From assembly GCF_009873615.1 (NCBI RefSeq), contig NZ_SSMG01000268.1:1-33785 (forward strand): a stretch of 33,785 nucleotides of DNA, in the 5' to 3' direction. The stretch comes from Photobacterium lucens (GTDB lineage Bacteria > Pseudomonadota > Gammaproteobacteria > Enterobacterales > Vibrionaceae). The position numbers and the translations under genes were made by a program. Position 1 is the first letter of the stretch. Each line of letters begins with the position of its first letter. Positions 28,679-33,785 of the stretch are shown here, in pieces. Under the pieces are notes generated by a model. The model searched no databases, was not told the origin of the DNA, and saw only the letters and a list, made by a program, of their open reading frames with translations.

Positions 28679-28690
28679 AGGATCACATTT
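28679..28690. promoter_or_regulatory. Possible CRP half-site in the malI-malX region
   Basis: GATCACATTT matches one arm of the CRP consensus perfectly; the other arm (TTAACA) is poor. A second weak candidate, CGTGATCTGTATACAG, lies at about 28720-28735. CRP control would fit a sugar PTS operon, but the match is modest. Confidence 0.35.
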
Positions 28691-28746
28691 TTGAAAATGG
28701 CTTTTCATTCGAAATATGTTCCGTGATCTGTATACAGATAAAACTT

Positions 28747-28762
28747 GGTAAAACGTTTTATC
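28747..28762. promoter_or_regulatory. MalI operator site 2
   Basis: GGTAAAACGTTTTATC holds the perfect 12-base palindrome TAAAACGTTTTA (28749-28760). It is centred about 92 bases upstream of site 3. Confidence 0.75.
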
Positions 28763-28832
28763 ATTTATTTCGTGATTCAGCAAAAGCGTTGGCAGAAGTT
28801 TAGAGCTCATCTTCGTCGACGTTTTTTTTCAG

Positions 28833-28860
28833 CAAAGTGATAAAACGTTTTACCACTTTG
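28833..28860. promoter_or_regulatory. MalI operator site 3, in an extended near-palindrome
   Basis: The core TAAAACGTTTTA (28841-28852) is flanked by CAAAGTG on the left and CACTTTG on the right. All 28 bases are symmetric except one mirrored pair. It lies about 40 bases before the malX start, likely covering promoter or early transcribed DNA. Confidence 0.78.
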
Positions 28861-28897
28861 TTTTTGACGAAGATAAATCTGTGATTAGGTGACGATA

Positions 28898-30478
28898 ATG
28901 TCAAAATCTGCAAATAAAACAACGCTGTGGGAATTCTTCCAAAGTCTAGGAAAAACCTTCATGCTGCCTGTAGCACTACTGGCGTTCTCAGGTATTTTAC
29001 TCGGTATTGGTAGCTCGTTATCAAGTGCGGCGGTGAAAGAAAGTATGCCGTTCCTTGATAATACCGTGTTGCAATTGCTGTTTATGTGGATGACCAAAAT
29101 TGGTTTAGTCGCGTTCATTTACTTGCCTATTATGTTCGCGGTGGCGATCCCATTAGGCTTAGCCCGTGAAGAGAAAGGCGTGGCGGCTTTTGCCGGTTTC
29201 GTTGGTTATGCAGCCTTAAACTTATCAATTAACTTCTACTTAACGGTCGCTGGGGTATTGGGCAATGCGACAGAAGAAAAAGCCTACGGTGTAAAATCGA
29301 TCCTCGGTATAGAGTCGATTGATACTGGTATTTTAGGGGCGGTGATCGTCGGTATTATCGTGGCGAAATTACATGCTCGCTTCTACACCTACAAAATGCC
29401 AGATGCATTAGCTTTCTTCGGTGGTGCTCGTTTTGTGCCTATTATCTCAACCCTAACGTTAGGTGTCGTGGGTCTATTAGTACCACTGATTTGGCCGTAC
29501 TTTGCGATGGGGATTAATGGGATCGGTAGCTTGATCTCTCACTCAGGCCCATTTGGTCCATTCCTATTCGGTACTGGTGAGCGTCTGTTACTGCCATTTG
29601 GTCTGCATCACATTCTAGTGGCATTAGTTCGCTTTACTGAAGCGGGCGGTACGATGGATGTGTGTGGTAACACGGTAAGTGGTGCACTGAATATTTTCTA
29701 CGCTGAGCTTTCTTGTTCGACAACTAATGGTTTCTCTTACTCAGCAACATCATTCTTATCACAAGGTAAAATGCCAGCATTTCTTGGTGGCTTACCGGGT
29801 GCAGCATTGGCAATGTACCACTGTGCACGTGTTGAAAATCGTAGCAAAGTAAAAGCGTTATTATTATCCGGTGTTGTGGCATGTATCGTCGGTGGTATCA
29901 CTGAGCCGCTAGAGTTCTTGTTCTTATTCGTTGCGCCTGCGCTGTACTTTATCCATGCGATCCTCACCGGTATTGGTTTTATGGTGATGCACTTACTGGG
30001 TGTGACCATTGGTAATACAGACGGCAACATTATTGATTTCTTGATCTTCGGTGTACTGCAAGGCACTGCAACTAAGTGGTATTTAGTACCTGTCGTTGCT
30101 GCGGTATGGTTTGTGATGTACTACAGCGTGTTCCGCTTTGCGATCACTCGCTTTAATCTAAAAACACCGGGTCGAGAAGTGGCGGATGTGAAAGAAGAAT
30201 TAGCGTTTGCTGAAGGTGGTGAGAAAACGACGGGTTATAAAGGTGACATTATTCTTAATGCACTCGGTGGTGCTGCGAATATCACCTCGCTTGATAACTG
30301 TATTACACGCTTACGTTTATCGGTTAATGATATGAGTTTGGTGAACGATGCGGTGTTAAAAGCGAACGGTGCTTTAGGTGTCGTCAAGCTCGATGAGCAT
30401 AACCTGCAAGTCGTTATTGGGCCTCAGGTTCACATGGTGAAAAATGAAATGCAGAGTTTAATGCCAGCAACGGCATAA
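28898..30478 (+). CDS. malX: PTS maltose/glucose transporter subunit IICB (MalX)
   Basis: MalX imports and phosphorylates glucose or maltose through the PTS. The protein has 526 residues from ATG 28898 (AGG eight bases upstream); an in-frame GTG at 28889 is the alternative. The IIC domain (about 1-420) has ten or so membrane helices with FFQSLGKTFMLPVALLAFSG, FGTGERLLLPFGLHHIL and GGITEPLEFLFLF, the sugar-binding loop. The IIB domain (about 445-526) has the phosphorylated Cys468 in LDNCITRLRLS. No IIA domain is fused, so it needs the glucose IIA (Crr) encoded elsewhere. It closely matches E. coli MalX over its length. Controlled by MalI through the sites upstream. Confidence 0.95.
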   Translation: MSKSANKTTLWEFFQSLGKTFMLPVALLAFSGILLGIGSSLSSAAVKESMPFLDNTVLQLLFMWMTKIGLVAFIYLPIMFAVAIPLGLAREEKGVAAFAGFVGYAALNLSINFYLTVAGVLGNATEEKAYGVKSILGIESIDTGILGAVIVGIIVAKLHARFYTYKMPDALAFFGGARFVPIISTLTLGVVGLLVPLIWPYFAMGINGIGSLISHSGPFGPFLFGTGERLLLPFGLHHILVALVRFTEAGGTMDVCGNTVSGALNIFYAELSCSTTNGFSYSATSFLSQGKMPAFLGGLPGAALAMYHCARVENRSKVKALLLSGVVACIVGGITEPLEFLFLFVAPALYFIHAILTGIGFMVMHLLGVTIGNTDGNIIDFLIFGVLQGTATKWYLVPVVAAVWFVMYYSVFRFAITRFNLKTPGREVADVKEELAFAEGGEKTTGYKGDIILNALGGAANITSLDNCITRLRLSVNDMSLVNDAVLKANGALGVVKLDEHNLQVVIGPQVHMVKNEMQSLMPATA

Positions 30479-30484
30479 GGTTAT

Positions 30485-30510
30485 GGCGGAGCCTAGTGCT
30501 CCGCTTTTCT
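30485..30510 (+). terminator. Terminator or attenuator between malX and malY
   Basis: GCGGAGC (30486-30492), loop CTAGT and GCTCCGC (30498-30504), followed by TTTTCT. It is a moderately strong stop and may lower malY relative to malX. Confidence 0.75.
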
Positions 30511-30550
30511 GCTTTTGTATCTCTGTTTTAATTAGTTTCGAGAGGTTGTT

Positions 30551-31726
30551 ATGTTTGATTTTTCGACCCCAGTCAACCGTTATGGCACTTACTGCACGCA
30601 GTGGGATTATGTCGAAGATCGCTTTGGTGAGGCTGACTTATTACCCTTTACCATTTCAGACATGGATTTCGCCATTGCCCCTTGTATTGAGCAAGCCTTA
30701 TCTGAGCGTTTAGCACATGGTGTATTTGGCTATAGCCGTTGGAACCATGATGATTTTAAATCAGCGATCACTGGCTGGTTTGCTCGTCGTTATCATAGCC
30801 AAATCAATCCTGATCATATTGTCTATGGTCCCTCGGTGATTTACATCATTGCGCAATTAGTGATGCAGTGGACCAAACAAGGTGAAGGCGTGCTTATTCA
30901 CACTCCAGCTTATGATGCATTTGGCAATATGTTAGCGGCTAATGATCGTTTAATGCTAACTAGCCCGTTATTAAAAACGGCGGGTGGCAGTTATGAGATT
31001 GACTGGGCACAGTTTGAAGCACAAGCAGCTAAAGTTGAATGTAAGGTTTTGCTGCTGTGTAGCCCCCAAAACCCAACAGGGCGAGTATGGACTCGTGATG
31101 AGCTCAAGCGTATGGCGCAGATCTGTCAGCAGCATCACGTGAAAGTGATCTCAGATGATATCCACATGGACATGGCATTTAACGATTATATTCCGTGGTC
31201 TGAAGTGGCTGTTGATGATAACTGGGCACTCGTCTCGTCTGGCTCTAAATCATTTAATATTCCAGCCCTAACTGGGGCGTATGGGTTTATCGCCAATGCC
31301 GAGGTGCGTGATCGTTACCTGACACAATTAAAAGCAGCCCATGGTTTATCATCTCCCTCGATCCTTGGCGTGATTGGGCATATTGCCGCTTATAACCACG
31401 GTGAAGCATGGCTAGTGAGTTTAAAAGACTACCTGCAAGCAAACCTTTGTTATGTGGCAGAGCAGCTTAATCAGGCGTTTCCAGAGCTTAATTATCAAGT
31501 GCCAGAAGGGACGTATTTAGCGTGGATCGACCTAACACCACTGAATATCGATATGGATGCGTTACAGCAACGTTTAATTCGTCATTACAAAGTAGCGATC
31601 ATGCGTGGTGATACTTATGGCAAAGAAGGACAAGGCTATGTACGACTGAATGTCGGATCTCCTCGCAGTAAAGTTGAAACGGGTTTACAAGCACTGATCA
31701 GCGCATTGCATGACGTAGCAAAATAA
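30551..31726 (+). CDS. malY: Cystathionine beta-lyase / maltose regulon modulator MalY
   Basis: MalY is a PLP enzyme of aminotransferase fold type I with C-S lyase activity. In E. coli it also binds and inhibits MalT. The protein has 391 residues. The PLP Lys233 is in SGSKSFNIPAL, as in E. coli. Asn174 (NPTG) and the DDIHMD segment (202-207) hold the cofactor, and the substrate-carboxylate Arg is in RLNVGSPRS near the C terminus. The AGAGG ribosome-binding site is five bases before ATG. Second gene of malX-malY. malT is not in the window, so the regulatory role is inferred from homology. Confidence 0.94.
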   Translation: MFDFSTPVNRYGTYCTQWDYVEDRFGEADLLPFTISDMDFAIAPCIEQALSERLAHGVFGYSRWNHDDFKSAITGWFARRYHSQINPDHIVYGPSVIYIIAQLVMQWTKQGEGVLIHTPAYDAFGNMLAANDRLMLTSPLLKTAGGSYEIDWAQFEAQAAKVECKVLLLCSPQNPTGRVWTRDELKRMAQICQQHHVKVISDDIHMDMAFNDYIPWSEVAVDDNWALVSSGSKSFNIPALTGAYGFIANAEVRDRYLTQLKAAHGLSSPSILGVIGHIAAYNHGEAWLVSLKDYLQANLCYVAEQLNQAFPELNYQVPEGTYLAWIDLTPLNIDMDALQQRLIRHYKVAIMRGDTYGKEGQGYVRLNVGSPRSKVETGLQALISALHDVAK

Positions 31727-31752
31727 CTATCTATTTGTGGTTGATAACGATA

Positions 31753-31783
31753 AGAAAGCTTCGCTACGGCGGAGCTTTTTTGT
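31753..31783 (+). terminator. Terminator after malY (copy 2 of the 29-base repeat)
   Basis: Bases 31755-31783 are identical to 27537-27565. The stem is AAAGCTTCGC / GGCGGAGCTTT with a T-run after it. Confidence 0.92.
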
Positions 31784-32033
31784 GTCTACTGCGTGGTTAG
31801 TTTAAGTGATTGAGTGTTATATCAGTTACCTATAATTATGACACTTTACGCATATATTAAAATTTAACAATTTATCTAATGAGAAAGCATTATAGTAAAG
31901 CTATTTAGCAAGGTTGATATCTAGTTAATCACACCTAACGTGTTGATTTATGCTGTTTAGAACCTAATTGATCTTGTGCGTTATAGAGAAAGTATTCACG
32001 ACTAAACGTCATAAGTAGAATTAGGGAGGTTCT
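31784..32033. other. Upstream region of the chemoreceptor gene
   Basis: No gene is seen. It contains TATAAT at 31831-31836 with a poor TTGAGT 15 bases before it. A ribosome-binding site AGGGAGG stands just before ATG 32034. No convincing sigma28 (flagellar) promoter was recognised. Confidence 0.45.
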
Positions 32034-33671
32034 ATGAATCTATCACTCACTCATGCTTCTATTAGTGCTAAAGCTTGGATCATTTGGCTGCTTTTTGCTA
32101 TTGGCCTCATTACCATTTCGGTTTTAAATATTTCTTCGACCAATCAGCACATGCGTGCCAATTATGAGCGTGGTATTAAGCAGATCGTTGAAGGGGCGGT
32201 TGGCGTGGTGAAGCATTATCATACCCTTAGTGCCAATGGCACGTTAAGCGAAGAAGAAGCACAAAAGCAGGCGTTAGCTGCAATTAATGCTATGCGCTTT
32301 GACGGTGGTAATTATATTTTCGGTGGGAACCGAGAAGGCTATCAAATCGCTACACGTTTTGATGAGATGATGGGAACAGACATTCTTTCATTAGAAGATG
32401 GCAATGGACGGCGCTTTGTGGAAGAGCTTTACAGTGTTGGTAAGCAGGGGGGCGGCTTTGTTGATTACATGTGGAAGTCATCTTCTGATCCTAATCAGCT
32501 GATTTTAAAAACCAGTTATGCCGATTACTTTCACCCTTGGGGCTGGATGATTGGCGCAGGGATCAACATCAAAGCATTAAATAAAGACATTCAAGAAACC
32601 CAGTGGTTATCGTTTATCAATGTTGCTGTGATCTTGGTGATACTGTCATTGTTTATGGTGTTCTTTATTCGCAGTATTACCCAGCCAATAAACAAAACCG
32701 TGGCGGCGATGCGTGATCTCTCTGTCGGTGAAGGCGATTTAACCCAACGCTTAAAAGAAGAAGGCAGTCCCGAGTTAATTGCATTAGCTAAACACTTTAA
32801 CCGTTTTGTTAGCTCCATTCAGACCATCATGCATAGCATCAGTGATGCTGGCTCTCAGCTTACCCAATCTTCCCGTTGTCTTTCCCAATCTGTGTTATCT
32901 GTTGATGCTAATCTCAATCAGCAAAAAGAAGATACTGATCAGCTGGTGGGCTCAATGAGTGAAATGCTCACTGCGGTTGAAGAAATTGCAGGAAGAACGG
33001 TAGATGCCAGTGATTTTAGTGTTGAAGCGGCAAAACAAACCGAAGCGAGTAAAGCGATCATTCAACGTAATATTGAAGAGTCACAATTGTTGGCGTTAGA
33101 TATTGGCGAAGCCAGCGAAGTGATTACCCAACTTGCCACAGATAGTCGTAATGTTGATACGGTCTTGGAAGTGATCCGAGGCATTGCAGAGCAAACCAAT
33201 CTATTGGCACTTAATGCTGCAATAGAAGCGGCGAGGGCGGGTGAAGCAGGTCGAGGCTTTGCTGTGGTTGCAGATGAGGTAAGAACGCTGTCACAGCGCA
33301 CACAGGAGTCTACTGTTGAAATTCAAACCATCATTGAGAAACTGCAAGAAGGGGCTGAGAAAGCTGTCGGCGTGATGAATAAAGGGGCTGAAAAAGCGAA
33401 AAATGCTTCTACCATTTCGGCATCAGCTGGTGAAGCGTTGAATTTGATTGTGGAAGAGGTTCATGCCATTCAGGGAATGAACGAGCAGATCTCAGCGGCG
33501 ACAGAGCAACAGTCATTAACCGTAAATTGTATTAATCAAAATGTGTCGAGTTTAAATGACAGCTCAATCTCGCTCTCTTCAGAGTCGAGCCAGTTATCAT
33601 CATCAAGCGAGGAACTAAATCAAATCTCAGAAGATCTGATGGTAACGATTCAGCGCTTTAAGCTGCATTAA
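32034..33671 (+). CDS. Methyl-accepting chemotaxis protein with single Cache domain
   Basis: A membrane chemoreceptor that signals to CheA/CheW. The protein has 545 residues. TM1 is at about 14-32. A periplasmic single Cache (sCache_2) domain follows, with [14 protein letters not shown] and [14 protein letters not shown]2 is about 190-212, and HAMP about 213-266 ([21 protein letters not shown]). The signalling domain has the conserved tip [19 protein letters not shown] at about 385-403, then [15 protein letters not shown]. There is no C-terminal CheR-binding pentapeptide; it ends IQRFKLH. sCache_2 receptors often sense small organic acids, but the ligand here cannot be read from sequence. It stands alone and ends near an IS element. 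Confidence 0.94.
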   Translation: MNLSLTHASISAKAWIIWLLFAIGLITISVLNISSTNQHMRANYERGIKQIVEGAVGVVKHYHTLSANGTLSEEEAQKQALAAINAMRFDGGNYIFGGNREGYQIATRFDEMMGTDILSLEDGNGRRFVEELYSVGKQGGGFVDYMWKSSSDPNQLILKTSYADYFHPWGWMIGAGINIKALNKDIQETQWLSFINVAVILVILSLFMVFFIRSITQPINKTVAAMRDLSVGEGDLTQRLKEEGSPELIALAKHFNRFVSSIQTIMHSISDAGSQLTQSSRCLSQSVLSVDANLNQQKEDTDQLVGSMSEMLTAVEEIAGRTVDASDFSVEAAKQTEASKAIIQRNIEESQLLALDIGEASEVITQLATDSRNVDTVLEVIRGIAEQTNLLALNAAIEAARAGEAGRGFAVVADEVRTLSQRTQESTVEIQTIIEKLQEGAEKAVGVMNKGAEKAKNASTISASAGEALNLIVEEVHAIQGMNEQISAATEQQSLTVNCINQNVSSLNDSSISLSSESSQLSSSSEELNQISEDLMVTIQRFKLH

Positions 33672-33711
33672 AAACACCTAACGTTAAGATAATAAAAAAG
33701 CCATACCTTGA

Positions 33712-33785
33712 TGTGACCCCATAAAGTTGGACATTTCGGTTAAGCGGCTTGTAAGGCCTGATTTCGATATTCAATCGGAGTCAGG
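33712..33785 (-). mobile_element. End of an IS3-family insertion sequence (cut by the window edge)
   Basis: The terminal sequence begins near TGTGACCCCATAAAGTTGGA (33712-33731), which resembles IS3-family ends starting with TG. It is followed by the 3' end of a transposase gene on the - strand. Only one end is inside the window, so the element's exact border, direct repeats and completeness cannot be seen. Confidence 0.75.
33740..33785 (-). CDS. IS3-family transposase OrfB, C-terminal 14 residues (partial)
   Basis: On the - strand the frame reads LTPIEYRNQALQAA and then TAA at 33742-33740. This ending is typical of the DDE integrase-core subunit OrfB of IS3 elements, where a 'TP-x-E/Q-YR' segment closes the protein. 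The rest lies beyond the window. The stop is about 28 bases inside the presumed element end, as is normal. Subgroup not determinable from 14 residues. Confidence 0.75.
   Translation of the reverse strand, partial: LTPIEYRNQALQAA

Overview
The window comes from a gamma-proteobacterium of the Vibrionaceae, most likely Photobacterium or a close relative. The protein sequences look Vibrio/Photobacterium-like, and the order tuf-secE-nusG-rplKAJL-rpoBC, then rsd, nudC, hemE, yjaG, hupA, a DUF1481 gene and purD/purH, is collinear with the 90-minute region of E. coli. The genus is an inference; the family is fairly secure.

Layout. (1) 1-13040, all on +: the 3' part of tuf, secE-nusG, the L11 operon (rplK-rplA), then rplJ-rplL-rpoB-rpoC. 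Good sigma70 promoters stand before rplK and rplJ, an L10-type autoregulatory leader precedes rplJ, and an attenuator-like hairpin plus further stem-loops lie between rplL and rpoB. (2) 13165-18890: rsd (-), nudC and hemE (+), a lone secreted NlpC/P60 peptidase (+), a uracil-DNA-glycosylase-family gene and a D-2-hydroxyacid dehydrogenase (both -), and yjaG (+). (3) 18890-23130: a 300-base AT-rich gap, then a 40-codon leader ORF with a Leu-rich end and alternative RNA helices in front of the branched-chain amino acid carrier gene brnQ. After it come a CNNM/CBS membrane protein (-), hupA and a DUF1481 lipoprotein. (4) 23150-27570: purH-purD (-) behind a PurR-type operator, with zntR divergent, then a tiny lipoprotein made of four 11-residue repeats, and ppnP. 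(5) 27586-31783: malI (-) divergent from malX-malY, with three MalI-type operators. An identical 29-base terminator lies on each side of this block. (6) 31784-33785: a methyl-accepting chemotaxis protein followed by the end of an IS3-family element cut by the window edge.

Function. The first 13 kb is the core transcription/translation block. The middle is housekeeping metabolism: NAD cap removal, heme, purines, DNA repair and nucleoid structure. The right part is sugar PTS transport with its repressor, and chemotaxis, and looks lineage-variable.

The most notable unexplained items are the brnQ leader (a candidate leucine-responsive attenuator), the 11-mer-repeat lipoprotein beside zntR, a long hairpin in the purH 5' leader, an inverted repeat that swallows the -10 of the rplK promoter, and the duplicated terminator around the mal block. 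No tRNA, rRNA, CRISPR array or phage gene was seen.
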